Shown piece after piece: positions 17,925 to 26,202 of a stretch of DNA of 64,000 bases. The notes beneath the pieces were generated by a model. The model was not told where the DNA came from. It did no database searches and saw nothing but the letters and a program-made list of their open reading frames with translations. Origin of the DNA: Tetragenococcus koreensis (lineage in GTDB: Bacteria > Bacillota > Bacilli > Lactobacillales > Enterococcaceae); assembly GCF_003795145.1 (NCBI RefSeq), contig NZ_CP027786.1:2656975-2720974 (forward strand). The letters run 5' to 3'. The position numbers were made by a program, and so were the translations under genes. The stretch's first letter is position 1. Every line of letters starts with the position of its first letter.

Positions 17925-18149
17925 ACCTAAGTAGGAAATTTTCCATATTATCATAATTTTTATCCTTGGTTAGTTTTTAGCGATGCCAAGCAAATAGTCG
18001 TGTTAGTTTTAGAGGATTAAATGCTTGATAAATAAAGCAATGATAACTTACTTAGCTGTTTCAAAGGCTTTTATTTTACAAAACTAAAAAAATATACTAA
18101 AGTGAAATTAGTGTTTTTATAACAAATATTTACTGAAAGAAGGCAAACT

Positions 18150-19301
18150 ATTAATATACAAAAATTAGTTACTTTTCCAAATGAAGTATTGGATTTTGAG
18201 AAAAAGGCAGTGATTACTTTATCGATGCCACTGCATGTAACGGATGTATCCTCTGAAAAAGATACTGTACAATTAAGGAACCTTTTAGATGAAGCTTCCA
18301 ATAATCTCAAACAGTCGGATGTTTTTGACCGTAAGGAAACTTTGACATTAATAGATCAAGTGGAAAATGTTCGTGAATACGAAGATCAATTAGTTGACTC
18401 AGATGGTGGATTGATCCTATATATCACAACAGACAATGCTTATTATTACCATGTGGATGTTCCACCCGTCAATGAAGTGACGTTTGATCATCGTCCTAAC
18501 ATAGTGCCATTAATCAAAAATTACCAATATGTTAGAAGCTATCATGTACTGCTTTTAAATCAAGAGGGCATTCGTTTGCTTGAAAAAAGTGGGGGTCAGT
18601 TATTTGAAATTGATCTAAAAGAAAACGATGAAGACACTTCCGCTACACAAGATGCCGCGTTGGGCGCTGACTCAACTGGTACAAAAGGTGATTTTGGTTC
18701 TAATGATACTTCTGAAGCAGGCTCTGGAGAATTTAACTCTGAGCATAATGACAGTATCTTTGAAAAACAATATGATCTAAAACATTATTTTAATACTGTT
18801 GATAGATATGTTGAACGGAATTATTCAGACAAAACAGGTTTTCCACTTATCTTATTTGGGGTAAAAGAAAACCAAACAGCTTTTCGTGAAGTATCAGAAA
18901 ATAATTTCTTATTAGAAGAAAACATTGAAGAATCTGCTTCACAACTTCATGATGATCAAATTCAAGAAAAAATCAAGGAAAAAGAAGAAGAGATCATTCA
19001 AAAACAAGAAGACGAATTAATCGATCGTTTTGTTGAAACAACGCCAGAATATCGGATTGATGATATCCCGCAAGACTTGGCATTAAGCGCTATGCAAGGG
19101 CAAATAGAAGAATTAATTGTTGAAGAAGGATACACACCAACCGGTTCGATTGATGAAAATGGTGCTTATCAAGATAATGAACGTACTGATTATCTTTACC
19201 AATTAGTGAATTTCGTGTTCAATACTGATGGTAATGTTTATATCCTGCCAGAAGAACAAATGCCTGAAAACGTAAAAATAAGCGCAAGATTGCGTTATTA
19301 A
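18150..19301 (+). CDS. Bacterial eRF1-like (baeRF) family protein, possible ATT start
   Basis: About 383 residues resembling bacterial archaeo-eukaryotic release factor domain proteins. N-terminal beta-strand text such as GGLILYITTDNAYYYHVDVPP and the central VRSYHVLLLNQEGIRLLE fit that fold. The C-terminal FVFNTDGNVYILPEEQMP resembles the eRF1 domain 3 end. The function is unknown, possibly ribosome related. The open frame extends upstream of the first standard start (TTG 18189) and reaches ATT 18150, six bases after AGAAGG, giving NIQKLVTFPNEVLDFEKK. No ribosome site precedes the TTG. Residues about 155-190 are a low-complexity acidic linker, and 255-285 is a coiled coil. Confidence 0.7.
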   Translation: MNIQKLVTFPNEVLDFEKKAVITLSMPLHVTDVSSEKDTVQLRNLLDEASNNLKQSDVFDRKETLTLIDQVENVREYEDQLVDSDGGLILYITTDNAYYYHVDVPPVNEVTFDHRPNIVPLIKNYQYVRSYHVLLLNQEGIRLLEKSGGQLFEIDLKENDEDTSATQDAALGADSTGTKGDFGSNDTSEAGSGEFNSEHNDSIFEKQYDLKHYFNTVDRYVERNYSDKTGFPLILFGVKENQTAFREVSENNFLLEENIEESASQLHDDQIQEKIKEKEEEIIQKQEDELIDRFVETTPEYRIDDIPQDLALSAMQGQIEELIVEEGYTPTGSIDENGAYQDNERTDYLYQLVNFVFNTDGNVYILPEEQMPENVKISARLRY

Positions 19302-19340
19302 TTTAGACGAGGTAGTACATTTTTTAATAAATAATCGTTG

Positions 19341-19381
19341 AAAAGGACTGGTACAGCAATTTAGTATCAGTTCTTTTTTTG
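19341..19381 (+). terminator. Terminator after the eRF1-like gene
   Basis: AAGGACTGGTAC pairs (with G-U pairs) to GTATCAGTTCTT and is followed by T7. The remaining gap to 19670 shows no gene that I recognise. Confidence 0.8.
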
Positions 19382-19670
19382 TCTATTGTATAAAGAGAAG
19401 GGAAAATAAAGGCTGTATAGAAATAGTAACATTGAAATTAACTCAATAATATTTGACTTAAAGTCCACTTTAACGGGTAAGCTAAACTTGTCGTGGAGAA
19501 ATTAGAAGTACTGCGAACTCGTTCAAATATAATTAACCGAACCTTAAGTATAGAAGAGAACCATTGAATGGCTAATCTTTACTTAATACCATAGTTATAA
19601 TTTTCCATAAAAGTAAAATAAGTATAAAATCAATATGAATGTTCAAGTAGGATACAGGAGGGTTTAAACT

Positions 19671-20545
19671 GTGGAAATAAGAAAGCTTAGATATTTTCTG
19701 ACTATTATTGAAGAAAAAAGTATTACACAAGCAGCAAAAGTGCTTCATATTACGCAACCAACGCTTAGTAGACAAATGAGAGAACTAGAAGAAGAACTTG
19801 AAACGGATTTATTCATTAGAAAAAATAGAAAAGTTTTCTTAACTGAAGCTGGAAAAATCTTAAAAAGTCGCGCTGAAGAGATCCTTATACTAAATGATAA
19901 AACCGAACAAGAATTTCAAAACAAATCACAAGAATTGTTAAGCGGACAGCTATCTATAGGCGCAGTTGAAGCGGAAAACTCAGATACACTGGCTACATTT
20001 TTAGAAGAAATGTTAGCCGAGCACCCACAGGTAACGTTCAATATTTATAGTGGTACAGGAGATAATATCCTTGATCGTTTAGATAAGGGATTATTAGATG
20101 TAGTCTTATGTCTGAGCCTATTTCTACAGAAAAATATGATAAAGTCATTTTGCCCAAAAAAGAACGCTGGGGTCTGCTTGTTTCGAGGAGCTCTTTTTTA
20201 GCAAGCAAATCAGAAATTCATTCAGAAGAATTAGTCGGGTTGCCTATCATCAGTCCCTTTCGATTTGATGTGCAGAAAATGATTTATTCCTGGACAGGGC
20301 TGGAAGTAAAGTTAAATATTATAGGAACTTATAATTTGATTTTCAACGTATTCTCGTTGGTAGAAAATGGAATTGGTCTTGCTTTAGCGATGGAAGGAGC
20401 TATTTCACCTAGACAACCAGATTCTTTGAAATTTTTACCATTAGTACCCGAAATTAAAACAAATTGTGTATTAGCATGGAGGAAAAATACGACTTTATCA
20501 CCAACGACTGATATTTTTATTAAGAAAGTGAAAAATGCTTTTTAG
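19671..20545 (+). pseudogene. Frameshifted LysR family regulator
   Basis: The N-terminal HTH is intact (EIRKLRYFLTIIEEKSITQA then ITQPTLSRQMRELEEEL). GTG 19671 follows GGAGGG. Near 20105 the frame moves to -1, and the effector domain continues MSEPISTEKYDKVILPKKERWGLLV to residue 290 or so. A single-base deletion between DVV and LMSEP explains it. The combined length of about 291 residues matches intact LysR proteins. Without repair the product would keep DNA binding but lose most of the effector domain. The neighbours, a CMD-like protein and an aldo/keto reductase on the same strand, were its probable targets. Confidence 0.85.
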
Positions 20546-20763
20546 GCATGACGTGCAACTTTATAAGTATTGGACGTTAATTATCGTCGGCTGTAAAATG
20601 AACTTACGTGCATGATAGGTTATTTTGTACCTTCGACAATAAGATGCTTGTTTTAATTCAGTTATTATGCAAGGGCTAACATATTACAGGACAGGTGTCT
20701 TTAAAACAAATACGTTGATTGAGACTTGGCTTGAATAGCACAAACTAAAGGGAGGAAACAATT

Positions 20764-21081
20764 ATGGCAAAACAAACAGCAGGAAGAGATAATTTAGGTA
20801 AATTTGCACCACAATTTGCAGCATTAAACGATGATGTTCTATTTGGAGAAGTATGGGACAGAGAGCAACAAATGTCTCCTCATGATCGCAGTTTGATTAC
20901 TTGTGCGAGTCTGATGACACAAGGGGTTCCCCAGCTAGAAGCCCATTTAAATATGGCTAAACAAAACGGCGTGACGAAAGAAGAAATCGTTGAATTAATT
21001 ACCCATTTAGCTTTTTATGTAGGTTGGCCTAAAGCTTGGTCCGCCTTTAACTTAGCGAAAGAAATTTTTACAGAAGAATAA
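20764..21081 (+). CDS. Carboxymuconolactone decarboxylase family protein
   Basis: A 105-residue CMD-fold protein. The pattern SPHDRSLITCASLMTQG followed by ELEAHLNMAKQNGVTKEEIVELITHLAFYVGWPKA is characteristic. The CxxxH-type redox pair of AhpD is incomplete (one Cys in ITCAS). Such proteins often accompany redox or aromatic-degradation genes, but the reaction is rarely known. GGGAGG precedes ATG. It is followed 72 bp later by an aldo/keto reductase, likely co-transcribed. Confidence 0.88.
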   Translation: MAKQTAGRDNLGKFAPQFAALNDDVLFGEVWDREQQMSPHDRSLITCASLMTQGVPQLEAHLNMAKQNGVTKEEIVELITHLAFYVGWPKAWSAFNLAKEIFTEE

Positions 21082-21153
21082 TCATCAATTTTACTCTAGT
21101 TTGTTTAGAGCTTTCTAGGGTAAGTTTCACTTACGATAAAAGGAGGTCTTTAC

Positions 21154-22134
21154 GTGGAATATGTAAAATTAGGTAATACGGGTCTGGATGTTTCAAGAAT
21201 TTGCTTAGGAGCTATGAGTTTTGGCGATCCAAAAAATTGGATCCACAAATGGGTGCTTGAAGAAGAAGATAGTCGCCCAATTATTAAACGAGCTTTAGAG
21301 TTAGGTATTAATTTTTTTGATACAGCTAATGTTTATTCTTTAGGTGAAAGTGAACGAATATTAGGAAAAGCGTTAAAGGATTTTGCTCAACGTGACAAGA
21401 TTGTGCTAGCGACGAAAGTGCATCAAAAAATGTTTGATGGTCCTAATGGACAAGGTCTTTCAAGAAAGGCAATCATGTCACAAATTGATCAAAGCCTACA
21501 GCGTTTGCAAACGGATTATGTTGATTTATATATTATCCATCGTTGGGATTACAATACGCCGATTGAAGAAACAATGGAAGCTTTGCATGATGTGGTTAAA
21601 TCCGGTAAAGCGCGGTATATTGGAGCTTCGGCAATGCACGCTTACCAATTTCAAAAAGCGAACAGTGTGGCTGAAAAAAATGGTTGGACCCAATTTATTT
21701 CGATGCAAAATCATTTGAACCTAATGTACCGTGAAGAAGAACGAGAAATGATTCCTTACTGTTTAGACCAAGGGATTGGATTAACGCCTTATAGTCCTAT
21801 GGCTTCAGGAAGACTGGTCAAACCGATTGAAGAAACAACATTAAGAAGAGAGACGGACCCCGCTCAAAAAGAAAAATATGATCCCTCTGCCAAAAAAGAT
21901 CAAATCATTATTCAACGTGTGGCAGAAGTAGCTGAAAAACATCAGGTAAGTAGGGCACAAGTTGCTTTAGCCTGGTTATTACAAAAAGAAAATCTTGCTG
22001 CTCCAATCGTTGGCGCAACAAAAATAAAAAACGTGGAAACGGCTGTAGAAGCAGTAGATTTCCAATTGCCAGTAGAGGATGTAAAGTATTTGGAAGAACC
22101 TTATGTTCCGCATAATGTTGTAGGTTTTTCTTAA
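21154..22134 (+). CDS. Aldo/keto reductase
   Basis: A 326-residue NADPH-dependent reductase of the YajO/AKR type. The tetrad Asp/Tyr lies in FFDTANVYSLGESE, Lys in VLATKVHQK, His in LYIIHRWDYNTP. The C-terminal cofactor segment is APIVGATKIKNVETAVEAV. GTG start with a full AAAGGAGG site. It differs from the enzyme at 12249 and carries the WIHKW insertion typical of this subgroup. Confidence 0.92.
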   Translation: MEYVKLGNTGLDVSRICLGAMSFGDPKNWIHKWVLEEEDSRPIIKRALELGINFFDTANVYSLGESERILGKALKDFAQRDKIVLATKVHQKMFDGPNGQGLSRKAIMSQIDQSLQRLQTDYVDLYIIHRWDYNTPIEETMEALHDVVKSGKARYIGASAMHAYQFQKANSVAEKNGWTQFISMQNHLNLMYREEEREMIPYCLDQGIGLTPYSPMASGRLVKPIEETTLRRETDPAQKEKYDPSAKKDQIIIQRVAEVAEKHQVSRAQVALAWLLQKENLAAPIVGATKIKNVETAVEAVDFQLPVEDVKYLEEPYVPHNVVGFS

Positions 22135-22144
22135 ACTCAATAAA

Positions 22145-22184
22145 CAGTTGAAGGAAGTGACCAACAAGAAGCTTTTTTCAACTG
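22145..22184. promoter_or_regulatory. Inverted repeat between aldo/keto reductase and MerR genes
   Basis: CAGTTGAA and TTCAACTG form a perfect 8-bp stem with further inner pairing. No T run follows, so it is a poor terminator and could be a regulatory site. Confidence 0.4.
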
Positions 22185-22238
22185 CAACAATACATAACTT
22201 TGACTGTCGGTTGATAATAAAGCAAAAGGAGAATTTTT

Positions 22239-22610
22239 ATGAATATTTCAGAAGTTGCTGCTAAAAATAAGGTAACACCAGCCACATTGAGGTATTATGA
22301 ACGACAAGGTCTATTACCACCAATTAAACGCACAGACTCTGGTATAAGAGAATATTCGATTGACGACCTGAATTGGATAGAATTTATTAAATGTATGCGT
22401 GACTCAGGACTTTCCATTGACTCTTTAAGCAGGTATACACAGCTTTATCAGCAAGGAGATGGAACGCTACAAGAAAGAAAGCAAATTCTTATTGAAGAAT
22501 ATGAAAAATTAATAGAAAAACAAACACAAATAAATGAAACAGTAACCAGATTAAAAGGGAAAATCAATAATTATGAAAGTAAAATAAAAAACTGCGAAGC
22601 GGCCTTTTAG
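22239..22610 (+). CDS. MerR family regulator, probably C-terminally altered
   Basis: A 123-residue regulator with the MerR winged helix (ISEVAAKNKVTPATLRYYERQGLLPP), wing Arg in GIREYSIDDLNWI and a dimerising coiled coil (residues 80-120). It resembles regulators of aldo/keto reductase genes that respond to electrophiles. Its last codons (CEAAF, stop) run into the remains of the next gene. A deletion may have fused its 3' end to the truncated reductase. AAAAGGAG precedes ATG. Confidence 0.88.
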   Translation: MNISEVAAKNKVTPATLRYYERQGLLPPIKRTDSGIREYSIDDLNWIEFIKCMRDSGLSIDSLSRYTQLYQQGDGTLQERKQILIEEYEKLIEKQTQINETVTRLKGKINNYESKIKNCEAAF

Positions 22611-23410
22611 GTTTTGGCGTGTTTTAAATGGATGATTTAAATCAATGTGAAGAAAGTGTACTCCATGCTTTAAAAACAGGCTACCGTTTAATTGATACGG
22701 CAGTTGCATATGAAAACGAAGAAGCCGTTGGCAATGCTATTAAACGTAGTGGTATTAAACGTGAGGAAATATTTATTACCTCAAAAGCATGGATTTCTTA
22801 TGATGGATATAAAAAAACGTTGCAATCTTTTGAACAAACGCTAAAAAAATTACAGACAGATTATTTGGACTTGTATTTAATTCATATGCCACTTGGCGAT
22901 TATCATGGAACTTGGCGCGCTATGGAAGAACTATATAAAGCTGGAAAAATTAATGCCATTGGCGTATGTAATTTTTTAGAAGATCGTTTGGTGGATTTAA
23001 TTCTTAGTCATGAAATTGTCCCAGCGGTTAATCAAGTAGAAATGCATCCTTTTAACCAGCAGCAAGAATTGCGTAAAGTCATGGGAAAATATGATATAAA
23101 AACGATGGCTTGGGGGCCTTTTGCTGAGGGAAAAAATGGCATTTTTACTAATGAGGTACTAGTGAATATCGGTAAAAAATATGGGAAGAGCGCTGCACAA
23201 GTGATTATTCGGTGGTTTAGAGAAAAAGGCGTGATCACAATTCCAAAATCGGTCCACCCAGAAAGAATTGAAGAAAACTTCCAAGTGGATGACTTTACAT
23301 TAACGAATGAAGATATGGAAGAAATTGAAAATTTAGATTTAAAACATTCACTGATTTTAGATATTACTAGTTTAGATGAAATTTATCGTATGCATGGAGA
23401 GTGGCATTAA
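22604..23410 (+). pseudogene. Truncated aldo/keto reductase with nonsense codon
   Basis: From ATG 22628 the frame reads a long aldo/keto reductase (YRLIDTAVAYENEEAVGNAI, DLYLIHMPLGDYHGTW, VITIPKSVHPERIEENF). Just upstream in the same frame is LLGFGVF, then TAA, then MDDLNQ. Intact relatives read LGFGVFQM, so a CAA to TAA change seems likely. The first 20 or so residues (usual MKYVTLNNGVKMP-type start) are missing, replaced by the MerR gene end. A product from 22628 would lack strand beta-1 and is probably inactive. The catalytic Asp, Tyr, Lys and His are all still present. Confidence 0.75.
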
Positions 23411-23457
23411 ATGAGATATACAATATAATGTTTCTACTTTACTGACGTTCTTTCACA

Positions 23458-23507
23458 AAACGAGTCGGATGCTAGCTAAATAATGGCTAGTGTTCGACTC
23501 GTTTTAA
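23458..23507 (+). terminator. Strong terminator
   Basis: AACGAGTCG...GCTAGC pairs with GGCTAG...CGACTCGTTTT. Confidence 0.88.
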
Positions 23508-23597
23508 TTGTTACACAGGAGTTTCTTGCTTTCTTTTTAACGATTATGTTATTATTTCTTTCGCAAAATACAATTGGAAAACTGGGAGATAGGGCTT

Positions 23598-24248
23598 ATG
23601 GAAAAAAATTTAGAGTCGTCTAAACGAGTAACTTTACCACGTTACCAGCAAATCGCTGTAGATATTGCGGAACGAATCGTTGAAGATCGATATAAAGTAG
23701 GTCAAAAGATCCATGCACGTTCGACTTTAGCAAGCAATTTTAATACCTCTTCTGAAACAGCCCGCAAGGCAATCAACGTCTTGGTCGATCTGGAAATTAT
23801 GGAAGTCCAACAAGGCAGCGGCACCTTTGTCGCTTCCAGAGAAAATGCGAAAATTTTTGTGGAAAAATATAAAAATGTACAATCGATTCAAGAAATTCGG
23901 CAAGATCTTTTAGAAAGTGTTCAGCGCCAAAGAGAGGAATTAAATCATTTTTCTGAATCATTGAAGTCTCTTGTTAATCAAACGAAAAAAGTGCATGATA
24001 TTTCGACCTTTGTTCCTTTTGAATTAAAGTTGACAGAAAAAGCCCAGCATTTAGAAGAAAGCGTGACAGATTTGAATATTTGGCAAATAACAGGCGCAAC
24101 CATTGTAGGAATTCAAACAGATACTGAATTACTGCTTTCACCTGGCCCCTATGCCAAATTAAGTGCGGGAAATACTGTTTACTTTGTCGGGCATGAATTA
24201 AGTATGCAACGCATGGAACAGCTTTTTTATTCGGATAGTCAAGCTTAG
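23598..24248 (+). CDS. busR: BusR-like GntR regulator with RCK_C domain
   Basis: A 216-residue repressor. The N-terminal GntR winged helix is YQQIAVDIAERIVEDRYKVGQ to MEVQQGSGTFVASRE. A coiled coil follows (about 95-140), then a C-terminal TrkA-C/RCK_C domain (ITGATIVGIQTDTELLLSPGPYAKLSAGNTVYFVG). This order is that of BusR, the cyclic-di-AMP-dependent repressor of the glycine betaine transporter BusAB. The expected busAB genes are not in this window; an IS element lies directly downstream. The start at 23598 uses GGGAG upstream. Confidence 0.85.
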   Translation: MEKNLESSKRVTLPRYQQIAVDIAERIVEDRYKVGQKIHARSTLASNFNTSSETARKAINVLVDLEIMEVQQGSGTFVASRENAKIFVEKYKNVQSIQEIRQDLLESVQRQREELNHFSESLKSLVNQTKKVHDISTFVPFELKLTEKAQHLEESVTDLNIWQITGATIVGIQTDTELLLSPGPYAKLSAGNTVYFVGHELSMQRMEQLFYSDSQA

Positions 24249-24340
24249 AAGGGCTTAGATTGTAAGTTTTTTTTTTGACAAAGAGCCAATACGGCGTTAT
24301 TTGAATTTACCCAAAATCTGAAGGGCCTATCCAATAAAAG

Positions 24341-24391
24341 AAAACTGCGCCGTTATCCCCAGTGGGAAACTGGGCAACGGCGCGGTTTTTC
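24341..24391 (+). terminator. Strong hairpin in the left end of the IS
   Basis: ACTGCGCCGTT...CCCAGT pairs with ACTGGG...AACGGCGCGGT, followed by T5. It would stop transcription entering from the busR side. Confidence 0.85.
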
Positions 24392-24423
24392 TTTATCCAC
24401 AAGGCCAATCTGTGGACACAAAA

Positions 24424-24482
24424 AGCCTTCCGCTATGGTATTATTAAGTTGCACCAAAACAAACCATAAATAACGAAAGGCT
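24424..24482 (+). promoter_or_regulatory. Inverted repeat that can mask the transposase ribosome site
   Basis: AGCCTTCCG (24424-) can pair with CGAAAGGCT (-24482), which includes the AAAGG in front of the transposase start; inner CTATGGT/ACCATA adds to the stem. Transcripts starting outside would fold and hide the site. A known IS strategy, inferred here. Confidence 0.5.
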
Positions 24483-24496
24483 AGGTGTATTATACC

Positions 24497-25741
24497 ATGA
24501 ATCCGACCGATATTTATCAAGTAAAACGAGATTTTTTTCAATTTTCCCAGAAACTCGCGCAAGGATTGGCCAAACCGGATCAAAAATTTATATTCGATAT
24601 GATTTTTGGCATGGTCAAAAGCCAGTCCCCGCTCCTATCTGATATCGCACGCGCTTTAGAAGAGGATACGCGTCTTCTTTATACCGTGAAACGTTTGTCC
24701 CGTCGTGGGGCGGATTTTGACGATTTTCATCCCTTGCACCAAAATTATTTACAAACCATTCAACCTCATTTGCAGGAAGATATGCTGGTCATCGTCGATA
24801 ACTCCGATATCACGAAGCCTTTCGGCGAACAATTTGAAGCGCTCGCTCGTGTTCATGACGGCTCGCGTGATGGCATAGAAAAAGGGTATATGTCAGCCAA
24901 TATCGCCATTGCCTCCCCCAGGACGAAACATCCAATCCCGATTTATTCCCATTTGTTTTCGGCTGCGGAAGAATATTTTGACAGTACCAATGTGGAAACC
25001 TATAAAGGATTAAACCTGGTGAAGCATTTATTTCAAGAAAAACCCTATACGCTCGTTATGGATCGTGGGTACGATAGTAACGATATGTTCACATTTATGC
25101 ACAAGCAAGACGCTTCCTTTATCGTTCGGCTCCAAGATAAGCGCTACCTAAAGTATCAGAATAAACGGATCAAGGTGCCTAACTTAGCGTTAAGAAGAAA
25201 AGGGAAAATCGCGTTTTCTTCGACCATTAAAGGCAAAAACTATGCGTTGAAAGTCTCTCATATTCCCGTAGAACTTCCCTGTTTACCGAAAGTTCCCTTA
25301 AATATGGTGGTCGTCTACGGCTACGGTCAAAAACCCATGAAATTATTGACCAATCACCCCATTAAGAACAAAGAAGACGTCCTAACGATCGTCAAAGCTT
25401 ATATAACGCGTTGGCGGATTGAAGAAAATTTTCGGGTCCAAAAACAAGAATACCACTTAGAGAAAGTACGTACGCTCCACCTCAATAGCTTACGCTTGAT
25501 CCATTGTTTCGTGAGTTATTTGATCGGGCATCATAGCCTATTATTAGAAAAAGAAACGTGCTATGTCAAACAAGTGCTTCATCGTGCCAAAGCCACGTTC
25601 TCGGACCAAAAGATCCGCTTGAAGCTGTACCGCTTCATTCGAGGGCTGGCCGAGATCCTTCGATTTGATTCGACGGGGATTCAAGCCTATAAAAGGGTGA
25701 AAAAACGGCCCAGGGCTCATCAACTCGCGCTCGCTGTGTGA
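24497..25741 (+). CDS. IS4-family transposase
   Basis: A 414-residue DDE transposase. First Asp in MLVIVDNSDITKP, second Asp in TLVMDRGYDSND, and the YREK-like signature TRWRIEENFRVQKQEYHLEK holding the catalytic Glu. The full length suggests activity. I chose ATG 24497; a GTG at 24485 is possible. Codon use (more C and G in third positions) differs from neighbouring genes. A hairpin follows at 25767. Confidence 0.9.
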   Translation: MNPTDIYQVKRDFFQFSQKLAQGLAKPDQKFIFDMIFGMVKSQSPLLSDIARALEEDTRLLYTVKRLSRRGADFDDFHPLHQNYLQTIQPHLQEDMLVIVDNSDITKPFGEQFEALARVHDGSRDGIEKGYMSANIAIASPRTKHPIPIYSHLFSAAEEYFDSTNVETYKGLNLVKHLFQEKPYTLVMDRGYDSNDMFTFMHKQDASFIVRLQDKRYLKYQNKRIKVPNLALRRKGKIAFSSTIKGKNYALKVSHIPVELPCLPKVPLNMVVVYGYGQKPMKLLTNHPIKNKEDVLTIVKAYITRWRIEENFRVQKQEYHLEKVRTLHLNSLRLIHCFVSYLIGHHSLLLEKETCYVKQVLHRAKATFSDQKIRLKLYRFIRGLAEILRFDSTGIQAYKRVKKRPRAHQLALAV

Positions 25742-25766
25742 AGCGTTCATTGAATATTTTTAAAAA

Positions 25767-25786
25767 ACGCACATTATTTTGTGCGT
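25767..25786 (+). terminator. Hairpin after the transposase gene
   Basis: ACGCACA pairs with TGTGCGT around a 6-base loop. The following T run is weak. Confidence 0.5.
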
Positions 25787-25910
25787 GCTATTTGTGTGTC
25801 TTATTTTCGCAAAAGTAGCCCCTAATAATTGTTCAAAAGGAAAAACCAATAAAATAACATAGATTGCACGATCTTTTACGTAAAATGGGTAAATTCAAAA
25901 AAATTACAGC

Positions 25911-25939
25911 TTGCGGTTTTAAAATTAATTTGTTATATT
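25911..25939 (+). promoter_or_regulatory. Promoter of tRNA-Asn
   Basis: TTGCGG (25911-25916), 17 bp, TATATT (25934-25939), 14 bp before the tRNA. The IS right end lies only 11 bp upstream of the -35 box. Confidence 0.6.
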
Positions 25940-25953
25940 CATCGTATAATTAT

Positions 25954-26027
25954 TCCGGCATAGCTCAGTTGGTAGTAGCGCATGACTGTTAATCATGATG
26001 TCGTAGGTTCGAGTCCTACTGCCGGAG
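25954..26027 (+). tRNA. tRNA-Asn (GTT)
   Basis: A 74-nt cloverleaf. Acceptor TCCGGCA pairs with TGCCGGA plus discriminator G. The D arm is GCTC...GAGC-like, the anticodon loop CTGTTAA has GTT at 25988-25990, and the T arm GTAGG-TTCGAGT-CCTAC is intact. CCA is not encoded. Confidence 0.95.
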
Positions 26028-26038
26028 TATTCAATGGT

Positions 26039-26068
26039 AAGCGTCCAGTTTTTGGACGTTATTTTTTT
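26039..26068 (+). terminator. Terminator after tRNA-Asn
   Basis: AGCGTCCA pairs with TGGACGTT and is followed by A and T7. Confidence 0.8.
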
Positions 26069-26202
26069 ACTCCGCGTTTAATTAAATGTTACAAGGTAAA
26101 AAAAATGTTGTTTTTTTTTCGTAAAAATGCAACTAAATTGCAACAATTTTCAGGTATAATATATTTACAAATAGACTGTAGAAAAGTTGGTGATTGAGTT
26201 AC

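Larger units (their letters stand above)
24300..25899 (+). mobile_element. IS4-family insertion sequence
   Basis: A transposase gene lies between perfect 14-bp inverted repeats, TTTGAATTTACCCA at 24300-24313 and its complement at 25886-25899, giving a 1600-bp element. The element is richer in GC and CG dinucleotides than its neighbours, a sign of foreign origin. I see no matching target duplication outside these ends. An alternative inner, imperfect pair (AGGGCCTA at 24322 and TAGCCCCT near 25816) cannot be excluded as the true boundary. It sits between the busR-like gene and tRNA-Asn. Confidence 0.6.

Noticed and set aside
24322..25823. AGGGCCTA / TAGCCCCT as the ends of the IS element
   Set aside because: The match is short and imperfect, whereas TTTGAATTTACCCA is a perfect 14-bp pair further out. 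Kept as an alternative only.
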